A stretch of 40,966 nt of DNA from Pseudomonadota bacterium (GTDB lineage: Bacteria; Desulfobacterota; Syntrophorhabdia; Syntrophorhabdales; Syntrophorhabdaceae): contig JAPLKB010000033.1 of NCBI GenBank assembly GCA_026388275.1, positions 1-40,966 on the forward strand, written 5' to 3'. The notes beneath the pieces are model-generated. The model did not search any database and was not told where the DNA came from. It worked only from the letters and a program-made list of their open reading frames with translations. Numbering within the stretch: the first letter of the stretch is position 1; every line of letters begins with the position of its first letter. The translations under genes were made by a program, and so were the position numbers. This document shows, piece by piece, positions 8,235 to 16,273 of this stretch.

Positions 8235-8317
8235 TGTTATACATAACAGGCATTACGAGACTGTTATATTCAACAGATATTAACTGATACATATCTCAGT
8301 ACTGCTAATAACTGTTA
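8235..8317. promoter_or_regulatory. Cluster of inverted repeats, candidate activator binding sites
   Basis: TGTTAT-AC-ATAACA (8235-8248) is a perfect inverted repeat. CTGTT-N6-AACAG (8261-8276) and TAAC-T-GTTA (8309-8317) are related. They lie roughly 30 to 110 bases upstream of the sigma-54 promoter, which is the usual enhancer distance. They also lie ahead of the divergent activator gene, so autoregulation is possible. Confidence 0.5.
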
Positions 8318-8335
8318 AATATGACGGAATATTAT

Positions 8336-8364
8336 TTGCATAGTTATAGGAAATCCTGTAAACT
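8336..8364 (+). promoter_or_regulatory. Candidate sigma-70 promoter of the sigma-54 activator gene
   Basis: TTGCAT (8336-8341), 17 bases, TAAACT (8359-8364). It is a moderate match, placed 36 bases before the ATG at 8400. Confidence 0.4.
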
Positions 8365-8399
8365 ACTAAGCACGGTAGGATTGTTTTGGATAAAGCTCT

Positions 8400-9941
8400 A
8401 TGAATGTAGATGAAAATCAATTTTTCAGAGAGATTACCTTGCGCATATGCGGGAGTCTCGAAATCGAGAAGGCACTCTGGCACTGCTTCCTCTATCTCCG
8501 GAATATCATCCCCACTGATGAACTTATTCTAACCGAATATAACCATGGTACTGGAACGCTTGATGTCGTTGCAATCGCCGATGAACATGGCGGCATATCA
8601 AGCACTGATAAGATCCCTATGCCTTCACACCTTCAGAAGCAATTGGAAGATCCCTTCAAATTCCCACGTGTAAGAGCATCCGACGATGTGTACAAGGACG
8701 AAATACTTGCAATTGTTGCCGTGAATTATAATTGGGCCGACTCCTCAATTATCGTTGGACGTCTCACTGTTGAAAACAAATTTGTCGGTTCTTTGATTGT
8801 CCGGGCTAAAGGAAAAGGAAGATACACGGAAGATGACGCAAAACTATGGTCCCTCATAAACGAGCCTGCGGCTGTAGCCCTTGCCAACAGCCGCCGTTAT
8901 ATGGAGTTAATGAATTTAAAAGAGTTGCTTGCAGATGATAGTAAATACTTCCAGAACGAGTTAAGGCGTGGGTTCAGTGAAGAGATTGTAGGCGCTGAAT
9001 TCGGTTTGAAAGGGGTAATGGAACAAGTCCTTAAAGTAGCGCCTCAGTCAAGTCCTGTATTGCTTCATGGTGAAACAGGAACCGGTAAGGAACTCATTGC
9101 GAATGCAATCCACAATTTTTCTCCAATGAAAAATGGACCGCTTATAAAGGTCAACTGTGGAGCCATACCGGAATCTCTTATCGACAGCGAACTTTTCGGT
9201 CACGAAAAAGGTGCTTTTACCGGCGCCTTATCCCAGCAGAGAGGCAGATTTGAGCGTGCCCACGGAGGCACCATCTTTCTCGATGAAGTAAGCGAACTGC
9301 CGTTCCATGCACAGGTACGTCTACTCAGAGTCTTACAAGAAAAAGAGATAGAGCGCGTCGGCGGAACCCGATCCATAAAAATTGATATACGTATTATCTC
9401 TGCCACTAACAAGGATCTCAAGTCACTTGTGAAAGGAAACCTCTTCAGGGACGATCTGTATTACCGCTTGTGCGTATTCCCCATCTATATCCCGCCTCTC
9501 AGGGAACGAAGAATTGACATCCCGACTCTCGTTGACTATTTCATGCGAAGAAAGGCAAATGAAATCGGATTACATTTTAAGCCTGCACTTCTGCCCGGCA
9601 CTATGGAGCAATTGATTGATTATGACTGGCCAGGGAACGTAAGGGAGTTGAGCAATGTTCTGGAACGTGCAATGATCATCCACGGCGGAAGGTCGCTCAG
9701 TTTTAAAGATATTATTGGCATTCAGGTGCATAACAACGAACATCCAGAATACAGTCCCGACAACAATGATCTGACGCTCGGCAATATTGAAGCACTGCAT
9801 ATAAGGTTGGCTTTAAAAATGGCTGGAGGTAGAGTGGAAGGAGAAAAAGGTGCAGCGGCCATCCTGGGGATAAATCCGGGGACCCTGCGCCATAGGATGA
9901 GAAAACTTGGCGTCTCCTTCGGCAGGGCAGCAAAGAAGTAG
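8400..9941 (+). CDS. Sigma-54-dependent transcriptional activator (GAF, AAA+, Fis-type HTH)
   Basis: A 513-residue enhancer-binding protein of the FhlA/NorR layout. A GAF-type sensor domain occupies about residues 15-170. The AAA+ domain has Walker A GETGTGK (224-230), the sigma-54 contact loop GAFTGA (271-276), Walker B IFLDE (292-296) and an arginine-finger region around FRDDLYYRL. A Fis-type helix-turn-helix closes the protein (AAAILGINPGTLRHRMRKL). All catalytic motifs are intact, so it should remodel sigma-54 holoenzyme. The ligand of the GAF domain cannot be read from the sequence. It diverges from a gene with a consensus sigma-54 promoter and is followed 73 bases later by a DUF6765 gene, its likely targets. 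The ribosome site is weak (GGAT). Confidence 0.93.
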   Translation: MNVDENQFFREITLRICGSLEIEKALWHCFLYLRNIIPTDELILTEYNHGTGTLDVVAIADEHGGISSTDKIPMPSHLQKQLEDPFKFPRVRASDDVYKDEILAIVAVNYNWADSSIIVGRLTVENKFVGSLIVRAKGKGRYTEDDAKLWSLINEPAAVALANSRRYMELMNLKELLADDSKYFQNELRRGFSEEIVGAEFGLKGVMEQVLKVAPQSSPVLLHGETGTGKELIANAIHNFSPMKNGPLIKVNCGAIPESLIDSELFGHEKGAFTGALSQQRGRFERAHGGTIFLDEVSELPFHAQVRLLRVLQEKEIERVGGTRSIKIDIRIISATNKDLKSLVKGNLFRDDLYYRLCVFPIYIPPLRERRIDIPTLVDYFMRRKANEIGLHFKPALLPGTMEQLIDYDWPGNVRELSNVLERAMIIHGGRSLSFKDIIGIQVHNNEHPEYSPDNNDLTLGNIEALHIRLALKMAGGRVEGEKGAAAILGINPGTLRHRMRKLGVSFGRAAKK

Positions 9942-10014
9942 TTCGGAAAGTTTTATGTCAATTATTTGGAGACGTACAAGATGCTATGATTTCGACAAAT
10001 ATTGGGAGTAAATT

Positions 10015-11001
10015 ATGGATATAGAATTTCATTACTACATTACTTACATCATTGCATGCAGGGCAGGTTTTAAGCCGGAAGATGCCAGAATAATTGCATA
10101 TTCGTCACAATATACAGATGACAATGATACAATATATAGAATTCATGAAGGTCATCCGGATGAATATGCAAACTATATCAGCCAGACGATGGATATCTTC
10201 AACCCGCAGAAAGAATATATGAGAATCTACCCTGTTTTTCATTTTATGCCGGGCACATTAACGGAAATTACCGGCGATTCGGCCTGGCGTCGTGACGGCA
10301 AGTTTCATATAATGAATACCATACCCGATAATCTCAACAGCAGGCAGTTGCTTCAGGCTGCCCTTTATTCTCGCAACCTCTATAGCATAGGTATAGCCAC
10401 ACATATGTATGCAGACACATTTGCTCATCAGAATTTTGTCGGATTTAATGAGGGTTTTAATGAAATGAAAGGTCTTTTTGAAGGCCTTATTCCTAATATC
10501 GGGCATGCAGATGCCAAACATAAACCGGATGAACCGGATCTGATATGGGAAGATGAACGTCTTATTCCAAGTATTTCGCAAATAGACAATAAGAAACGTT
10601 TCCTTGAGGCTGCCAGATGCATTTATGAAAAATACATTCGTTATCTCAACGCTCCCGATGACAGTAATAATTTTATAACTCTGATAGATGAAGCGATAGG
10701 TCCATACTACGGCAACGAAGAAGACCGTATTGATCGTTATAAGGCTTTGATCGGCAATAATTTCATTGAGTATGATAAAAAACAGTGGTTTAAAGAGGCA
10801 ATTGATTTTGTGAATACAGAAATTCCATATTCCGGCGGCGGATACAACGTCCCCATAAGTGAAACAGAATGGATATGGAGGGGAAATTACAAAGAAACCG
10901 ACTGGTACAAATTTCAGGAATCCGTAAAAGCTTACCAATGGTTAGCGATGGATACGGTTATCGGCCCTATCTTCGAGAAAATGGAATTTAAAGGTGTGTA
11001 G
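10015..11001 (+). CDS. DUF6765 family protein (putative zinc phospholipase C-like fold)
   Basis: A 328-residue protein. GGGAGT precedes the ATG. The N-terminus MDIEFHYYITYIIACRAGF followed by IAYSSQYTDDND is typical of DUF6765. A central GIATHMYADTFAHQNFVGF resembles the His/Asp metal ligands of zinc-dependent phospholipase C and S1/P1 nuclease folds (for example H6, the D-D pair near 34-36, and the two His around residues 129-138). There is no signal peptide, so it is probably cytoplasmic. The substrate is unknown. It follows the sigma-54 activator on the same strand with a 73-base gap and may be co-transcribed. The metal-hydrolase role is inferred from motif layout. Confidence 0.75.
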   Translation: MDIEFHYYITYIIACRAGFKPEDARIIAYSSQYTDDNDTIYRIHEGHPDEYANYISQTMDIFNPQKEYMRIYPVFHFMPGTLTEITGDSAWRRDGKFHIMNTIPDNLNSRQLLQAALYSRNLYSIGIATHMYADTFAHQNFVGFNEGFNEMKGLFEGLIPNIGHADAKHKPDEPDLIWEDERLIPSISQIDNKKRFLEAARCIYEKYIRYLNAPDDSNNFITLIDEAIGPYYGNEEDRIDRYKALIGNNFIEYDKKQWFKEAIDFVNTEIPYSGGGYNVPISETEWIWRGNYKETDWYKFQESVKAYQWLAMDTVIGPIFEKMEFKGV

Positions 11002-11046
11002 ATAGGGATAATCCAGTATGCTCTGTTGTCTATGTGCCCCGGTCCA

Positions 11047-11898
11047 TCATTTGTACTGCACATCCCCAAGTCTCGGGTGCATCCTGTGTTGTAATTCGAA
11101 CTCAACAGGAACATTGCCGGATAAACCCTTTACAATCTCTTCAATCTTTTTTTTGTCGTCTATATTGTGAAAAACACCTCCCACAAATAAACCATATTCT
11201 ACAAGCCCTTCTTCTTTTAACCTGACCTCCAGCGTTGGCACCGACAAATCAGGATTTATCGCAATTTCAGCCTTTATTTTTGCTGCAAGGGCCTTTAACT
11301 GTAATATATTCTTTGCTTTTTCCGTGCAGAGCTTATCTCTTTTTTCAAGCTCATTCTTTATAATGTCTGTAATTTCATCATATGTCTGTATGCTTGTATC
11401 AAAAACAAAATCATATTGCTCAGGATCGTCCAATGCACTTCCGTAAATCAAATAAACAGCGCCCGCCATCTCACTGTCTACCTTCTCTATCAGCCATCGG
11501 GCATTCTCACTGTTGTCGATTTCCAGCCATTTCATTACATTCTCAATCCTCTTTTCAATCGGTGCTATTGTTCGTATCCTTAATGCATGAGGTATCCCTT
11601 TCAATAAAAAATTTCCGCCTCTACCCATAATTACAATCCTGTCATGCATGGCATAATTAAGAATATGGCTCTGGTTTAATGCCACAAAACCCCTGTAAGA
11701 CCATTCATATCTCTCTATGATAGTCGGTTGATTTTCGTCAAGATATTTTGTCAGCTCTTCCCAATTGACTCCTACCTTCTTCATATCCTCAAGTATTTGC
11801 TTTCTGTCAATATATGCATAATTCAACAACGTGGCAATGTTTTTGCCTATCTCTTTTCCTCCGCTTCCGTATTCCCTTGCTATCGTTAATATGGCCAT
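11047..11898 (-). CDS. Cytidylate kinase-like protein with C-terminal BON-like domain (paralogue A)
   Basis: A 283-residue protein with AAGGAGG before the ATG. The N-terminus MAILTIAREYGSGGKEIGK is the degenerate P-loop of the cytidylate-kinase-like family (PF13189 type), which lacks the classic GK[ST] ending. Shared blocks with the second copy at 16274 include ERYxWSxRGFVAL and VIMGRG. After a helical linker the last 70 residues (VPTLEVRL ... GGVFHNIDD ... VPVEFELQHR) resemble a BON-like fold. The normal family reaction is transfer of phosphate to CMP/dCMP, but this branch is not experimentally assigned. It starts 33 bases after an ion-transporter gene, probably in the same operon. A role in regulating that transporter is inference. 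Confidence 0.82.
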   Translation of the reverse strand: MAILTIAREYGSGGKEIGKNIATLLNYAYIDRKQILEDMKKVGVNWEELTKYLDENQPTIIERYEWSYRGFVALNQSHILNYAMHDRIVIMGRGGNFLLKGIPHALRIRTIAPIEKRIENVMKWLEIDNSENARWLIEKVDSEMAGAVYLIYGSALDDPEQYDFVFDTSIQTYDEITDIIKNELEKRDKLCTEKAKNILQLKALAAKIKAEIAINPDLSVPTLEVRLKEEGLVEYGLFVGGVFHNIDDKKKIEEIVKGLSGNVPVEFELQHRMHPRLGDVQYK

Positions 11899-11931
11899 AG
11901 CCCCTCCTTTTAAAAGTCTTTTTGGAAGAAT

Positions 11932-13266
11932 CTATTTCTGAAATGGAATTACCCAGATCAGCATAGCAGGAATATAACAAAAAATGAGTGATATAATAAC
12001 ATAGGGCACAGTAATGCCCAGAAATTCTTTCAGACCGACCTTTCTCTGGTCTTCTTTTTCACCCATGCTTTTTGCTACAAATAATGCAGGTGCACCGGCA
12101 ACGGTGAGGTTGCTTCCCAGCGTACCGGCCCATAACAGCATCCAGTACAGGGGCCAGGGGTTCATTCCTGTATCTTTACACAGGTCTCTGATAACATAGA
12201 GCATAGTAAGGATATAAGCATCGTGCTCCACAATGCCAACGATAGGGGCTGTTACCCAGTAAAGTGCTGTAGCACCCACAATAAGGCTCTTCTGGATTAA
12301 CGGCGTAATTGCATTGGATACAAGCTTTATCACTCCTGCATGTTCCAGTCCTCCAACCAAGGCAAATAGGGAGACATAAAAGAATACTGCCCTCCAGTCC
12401 AGTTCGGAAAACACTTGTTCAATATTGGGAATTTCCAGGGTAAAACGGTCCTTAAAAACTTCAAATATTAGCATGATTGCCATAGCGCCCCACATAGCAA
12501 TAAATCCGAGGGTATAACCAAAGACAGGACGAAAAGCCATGGCAATAATTGTAATGACAAAAATACTGCATGTAATTATGGCAAAAGGTTTATCCTTGAT
12601 ATGATCAAGGGGCTTTTCCTCAGACATGGATGCAACATCCATCCTGATATCTTTGTACTTTTTCGAAAATAACCAGTAAAAAAATCCGCAGGTAATGATA
12701 TATGAAATACAAAGGATAAAAAATGATGATGGCCGCCCCATATACCACAGAAAACCATTGAATTCTATGCCTGACACGCTATGGAGCATCTGCGGAGGCA
12801 AATCACCCAGCAGCATGGCAGTGCCCATAAAGTTTGCACAAAGACCAACAAACATCACAGGCGCAAATGCAGGAAATTTAAATCGTCGACATGCATGAAA
12901 AACAACGGGTGCAAACATAAGGACAACAACTACATTATCAATCAACATGGATACAAATCCGGCAAGCATACCAAGGACTGTTACAAATATTGCCACGTTC
13001 CCCTTAGACATCTTTAAGATTATGGCAGCCAAAAAATCAGGTACACCGGATTTACCAAAATAGCCTGATATTATCCAAATACTCAGGAGTATAGCTATAA
13101 CATTCCAATCAACAATCTTAAAGGCATCAATATCGCTGTATATGCCTACAAAAATCATCAGAATGATCCCTGAGAGCGCAGCGATGACGCTGTCAATCCA
13201 ACCGGTGATTACAAGGATGATACTGGCGAGGAAGATAACGCTTGCTGCAATTTGCATAAAATCCAT
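11932..13266 (-). CDS. NhaD/ArsB-type ion transporter (IT superfamily)
   Basis: A 444-residue inner-membrane protein with about 11-12 hydrophobic segments in two related halves. Typical family segments are SMLIDNVVVVLMFAPVVFHA in the first half and LGSNLTVAGAPALFVA in the second, the latter being the re-entrant motif conserved in NhaD Na+/H+ antiporters and ArsB. GGGGG lies 8 bases before the ATG. The gene follows the OadB gene on the same strand after a strong terminator-like hairpin and precedes the kinase-like gene. Given the sodium-pump neighbour, Na+ transport is more likely than arsenite, but the sequence does not decide it. Confidence 0.85.
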   Translation of the reverse strand: MDFMQIAASVIFLASIILVITGWIDSVIAALSGIILMIFVGIYSDIDAFKIVDWNVIAILLSIWIISGYFGKSGVPDFLAAIILKMSKGNVAIFVTVLGMLAGFVSMLIDNVVVVLMFAPVVFHACRRFKFPAFAPVMFVGLCANFMGTAMLLGDLPPQMLHSVSGIEFNGFLWYMGRPSSFFILCISYIITCGFFYWLFSKKYKDIRMDVASMSEEKPLDHIKDKPFAIITCSIFVITIIAMAFRPVFGYTLGFIAMWGAMAIMLIFEVFKDRFTLEIPNIEQVFSELDWRAVFFYVSLFALVGGLEHAGVIKLVSNAITPLIQKSLIVGATALYWVTAPIVGIVEHDAYILTMLYVIRDLCKDTGMNPWPLYWMLLWAGTLGSNLTVAGAPALFVAKSMGEKEDQRKVGLKEFLGITVPYVIISLIFCYIPAMLIWVIPFQK

Positions 13267-13299
13267 TTCTCATGACCCCCTGTTATTTAGTATACAAAA

Positions 13300-13330
13300 T
13301 ACAAAAAAGGCGGGAAATAATCCCGCCTTT
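13300..13330 (-). terminator. Rho-independent terminator after oadB
   Basis: AAAGGCGGGA (13306-13315) pairs perfectly with TCCCGCCTTT (13321-13330) across a 5-base loop. On the minus strand it is followed by TTTTGTATTTTG. It separates OadB from the transporter gene, so downstream genes may depend on read-through or another promoter. Confidence 0.85.
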
Positions 13331-13374
13331 AGTTTTATCAAATATTTTAAAAAATGTATACAATATTTTTTAAA

Positions 13375-14514
13375 TCATATTACTCCCATAGCTTTCAGCA
13401 CGGACAGCATAACTGCTGCTGCCATGACAGAACCTACCTGGCCGCCTGCATTTGCACCCATAGCGTGCATAAGGAGATAACTCTTTCTGTTGTATTTCTG
13501 GCCTTCCTTCTGTACTACTCTTGCAGACATAGGGAATGCTGAGATACCGGCTGCTCCGATCAGAGGATTCACTTTCCCGCCTGTCACGTAATACAGTATC
13601 TTTCCAAAAAGTACTCCACCTACTGTGTCAAGACATATAGCCAAAAGACCCAGTGCAAGAATAATCAAGGTTGTAGGTTTCACAAATAATGGTCCGTTCA
13701 TTGTAGCGCCGATTGATAATCCGAGAAACAAGGTAACGATGTTGGCTATCTCATTTTCAGATGCCTTCGTAAGTCTGGCAACTGCGCCTGACTCCTTCAT
13801 GAAATTGCCCAGCATAATCGTTGCAAGAAGCGGTAAGCCCATTGGAGCAATAAGTCCACCAACAACTGTGATGACAATAGGAAAAAGTAATGCTGTTGTG
13901 TCTGACACCGTCTTCTTGTGCGTCTTCATGATAGTCTCACGTTCTTTCTTTGTGGTAAGCATCCTCATAATCGGCGGCTGAAGCACCGGTACCAATGACA
14001 TGTACGAATATGCCGCAACCGTGCATGGACCAAGCAGTTCCTTTGCATATTTGGATGCCACAAAGATAACTGTCGGTCCGTCACATGCGCCTATGATTCC
14101 GATGGTGACAGCTTCGTTATAGGGAAAACCCATCCAAAGGGCAAGAAGAAGTACCAGGAATATACCGAGCTGCCCTGCTGCCCCCAGAAGAAAAGTATAT
14201 GGGCTTTCAAGGACAGGTCTGAAATCCGTCATGGCCCCGATACCGACAAAAATGAGCAAGGGGAACAATTCTGTTATAACACCCATGTCATAGAGAGTCC
14301 TGAGAAAGCCTTCTTTTTCCATAAGGTCTGCAAGGGGAACATTCACGATAATACAGCCGAAACCGATGGGAACAAGAAGTAATGGCTCAAAATCTTTTTT
14401 AATTCCCAGATAAAGGAGGATTCCACCTATTATCATCATCACCACATTTGACCAATGCAGGGCTGAAATGCCTGCAATAAGTCCTGATAAACCACCTAAT
14501 ATTGCTTCAGTCAT
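13375..14514 (-). CDS. oadB: Sodium-ion translocating decarboxylase beta subunit
   Basis: A 379-residue membrane subunit of the OadB/MmdB/GcdB family, which couples decarboxylation of a biotin-bound acyl group to Na+ export. The family motif GIIGACDGPTVIFVASKYA contains the essential Asp. ATMNGPLFVKP and SAFPMSARVVQKEGQ are also typical. GGAGG precedes the ATG. Length is normal. A 44-residue gamma-like gene lies just upstream (17 bases). No alpha (carboxyltransferase) or biotin subunit is encoded in the window, so substrate (oxaloacetate, methylmalonyl-CoA or glutaconyl-CoA) cannot be named. Confidence 0.93.
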   Translation of the reverse strand: MTEAILGGLSGLIAGISALHWSNVVMMIIGGILLYLGIKKDFEPLLLVPIGFGCIIVNVPLADLMEKEGFLRTLYDMGVITELFPLLIFVGIGAMTDFRPVLESPYTFLLGAAGQLGIFLVLLLALWMGFPYNEAVTIGIIGACDGPTVIFVASKYAKELLGPCTVAAYSYMSLVPVLQPPIMRMLTTKKERETIMKTHKKTVSDTTALLFPIVITVVGGLIAPMGLPLLATIMLGNFMKESGAVARLTKASENEIANIVTLFLGLSIGATMNGPLFVKPTTLIILALGLLAICLDTVGGVLFGKILYYVTGGKVNPLIGAAGISAFPMSARVVQKEGQKYNRKSYLLMHAMGANAGGQVGSVMAAAVMLSVLKAMGVI

Positions 14515-14531
14515 CTAATTTTCCTCCTTTC

Positions 14532-14666
14532 CTATTCTTCTTCTTTTTTGTACGGGAAAATCTTTTTCAAACCACTCATTATAAAACTGAATAAAATGAG
14601 TGTAGCAATTGTTCCGCCCATGCCTACTACAAGCAAGGTTAAACCGAATGTCCATTTATCCATCAT
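14532..14666 (-). CDS. Small gamma-like subunit of a sodium-pump decarboxylase (44 residues)
   Basis: Starts MMDKWTFGLTLLVVGMGGTI, then a single membrane helix ending FSFIMSGLKKIFPYKK and an acidic end EEE. This is the layout of OadG-type gamma subunits reduced to the membrane anchor. AGGAGG lies 7 bases before the ATG at 14666. The gene is 17 bases upstream of oadB and certainly in its operon. OadG normally holds the alpha and beta subunits together and binds zinc. The zinc-binding tail is absent here. Confidence 0.85.
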   Translation of the reverse strand: MMDKWTFGLTLLVVGMGGTIATLILFSFIMSGLKKIFPYKKEEE

Positions 14667-14704
14667 AAGCCTGCCTCCTTGGGGTTTGATATGTTAATGC
14701 TGTT

Positions 14705-14734
14705 ATTAAAAATGATTAACGGATACTTTGTCAA
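14705..14734 (-). promoter_or_regulatory. Promoter of the sodium-pump operon
   Basis: On the minus strand TTGACA (14734-14729), 18 bases, TTTAAT (14710-14705), giving a leader of about 30 bases before the small gamma-like gene. Confidence 0.5.
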
Positions 14735-15369
14735 GGGAATATTTTCACATATAGCCCTTTCTTTGACAATCTCCAAATATAGCCATTGCAGAATTAGCAA
14801 CATTATTTTAAATTTTATTAATCATGCTATATATCTAAAAAATTCTTTATAAGGCAGGCAGCAAAGGCTCAAGAATATTAGGGGGTTAAATAATAACATG
14901 AACCTGTGCTGCAAAATAAATTAAATCTGCCTTTTCATCCTTAAAGTATTACAACAGGCTCTTCATGCCAGGTTTCAAATATGTAAATTTCAACATCGTC
15001 TTGCACTTGTCAAAAAGTGCTGCATAAAACTTCAGAAATATATTCTCCATCGCTTGCCGCAGCGCAACTCACTAAATAAGAATTATTGTATTATGTGAAC
15101 GCATTCACATTCAATCAGGAAATCCCTGATTTTCAGATTCTATTTGTATGGTTGGAGATAAGGGAAAACCTTAGACGAAATAAAAAAAGCGCTTACCCCA
15201 ACTAAGTATAATAATTTTTTAGAATCTTCTGACAACTCAGGTTTTTCGAAGGGAAATATCAGGATTAACCTTATTGACAATAAAGGTTGCATGGGTTAAA
15301 AATACCATGTGATTTTTTATACAAGCATTATGAATGCGGTGATTGAAAATTGTTTTATAAATATGCCTT
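14735..15369. other. Long divergent intergenic region, no gene supported
   Basis: AT-rich sequence between the two transporter arms. No open frame with a ribosome site was found. A 71-codon minus-strand frame at 15237-15452 has no ribosome site or family resemblance. A second possible rightward promoter is TTGACA-17-TAAAAA at 15274-15302. The region may hold a small RNA or operators, but nothing specific was recognised. Confidence 0.4.
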
Positions 15370-15399
15370 TTGCATAAGCATTCCCATCTGCTGTATAAT
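15370..15399 (+). promoter_or_regulatory. Candidate promoter of terC with a folded leader
   Basis: TTGCAT (15370-15375), 18 bases, TATAAT (15394-15399). The leader of about 115 bases before terC has short complementary arms (GCAGG/CCTGC and GCCTG/CAGGC). I could not fit it to the yybP-ykoY manganese riboswitch that often precedes TerC-family genes. Confidence 0.5.
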
Positions 15400-15521
15400 G
15401 TAAGCAGGCACAAGGATTTTTCCTGCATCGCCTGACATCGTTTCACAGGCATGTCAAAAGGATATTTACAACAATTTTACAATAGATTAAAATATAAATA
15501 CTATTTTGTGAGGTGGACGTT

Positions 15522-16253
15522 ATGGATTTTGGAAGTTTCGGGCATTTTAGTTTCACATGGGAGTTTGTAAGCTCTTTTTTAATGATAATATTGATCGATC
15601 TGGTCCTGGCAGGTGACAATGCAGTTGTTATTGCAATGGCTGTCCGGAACCTTTCGCCCAAACAAAGATTGAAGGGCATTATGATGGGCGCAGGCGGAGC
15701 AATTATCTTGAGGGTTGGACTCACAATTGTTGTTGCCCAGCTTCTCGGCATAAAGGGACTGAAGTTCTGTGGCGGCGCCCTTATTTTTTGGATAGCTCTG
15801 AAACTTTTTATAGAGGGCGGACCTGAAGAGGGGATCAAGAAAGAGCCGAAGAGCATATGGGAGGCTATGATAACCATTGTAATTGCCGATATTGTCATGA
15901 GTCTCGATAACATGCTTGCCGTTGCCGGCGCGTCCCACGGCAATAATTTTCTGATCATCTTCGGACTCGTTTTGAGCATTCCATTTATTGTATTTACAAG
16001 CAACCTTCTTTCCATGTTGATGGATAAATATCCCATTATTGTATACCTTGGGGCCATGGTGCTTGGAAAAGTGTCAGGGGAGATGATAATTACAGATCCC
16101 TATGTCCAGTCATTCCTCCACACAGGCAAGGCTACCCAGTATATCGTAGAGGTTGCAGGCGCTGTTTTAGTTGTTGTTATAGGGAAACTCTGGATGAAGA
16201 TGAAGCGCGATAAGGCAGCTCAAGAAGAAAGCAAAGAAGCACACACAAACTGA
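15522..16253 (+). CDS. TerC family integral membrane protein
   Basis: A 243-residue protein. The ATG at 15522 is chosen over an in-frame GTG at 15513 because AGGTGG (15511-15516) is its ribosome site. About seven membrane helices. Family motifs with acidic residues inside the membrane are LIDLVLAGDNAVVIAMA near the N-terminus and IADIVMSLDNMLAVAGASHG in the middle. TerC/YceF relatives export Mn2+ or help load metals on exported enzymes, and others are linked to tellurite resistance. The gene is followed 20 bases later by a cytidylate-kinase-like gene, an obvious operon. Confidence 0.9.
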   Translation: MDFGSFGHFSFTWEFVSSFLMIILIDLVLAGDNAVVIAMAVRNLSPKQRLKGIMMGAGGAIILRVGLTIVVAQLLGIKGLKFCGGALIFWIALKLFIEGGPEEGIKKEPKSIWEAMITIVIADIVMSLDNMLAVAGASHGNNFLIIFGLVLSIPFIVFTSNLLSMLMDKYPIIVYLGAMVLGKVSGEMIITDPYVQSFLHTGKATQYIVEVAGAVLVVVIGKLWMKMKRDKAAQEESKEAHTN

Positions 16254-16273
16254 AATAAGGAGGTTTATTATTT

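Noticed and set aside
10258-10938. 226-codon antisense frame inside the DUF6765 gene
   Set aside because: No ribosome site, odd residue make-up, and the plus strand has clear family motifs.
15443-16057. 204-codon antisense frame over terC
   Set aside because: It is complementary to the well-conserved TerC motifs and has no ribosome site.
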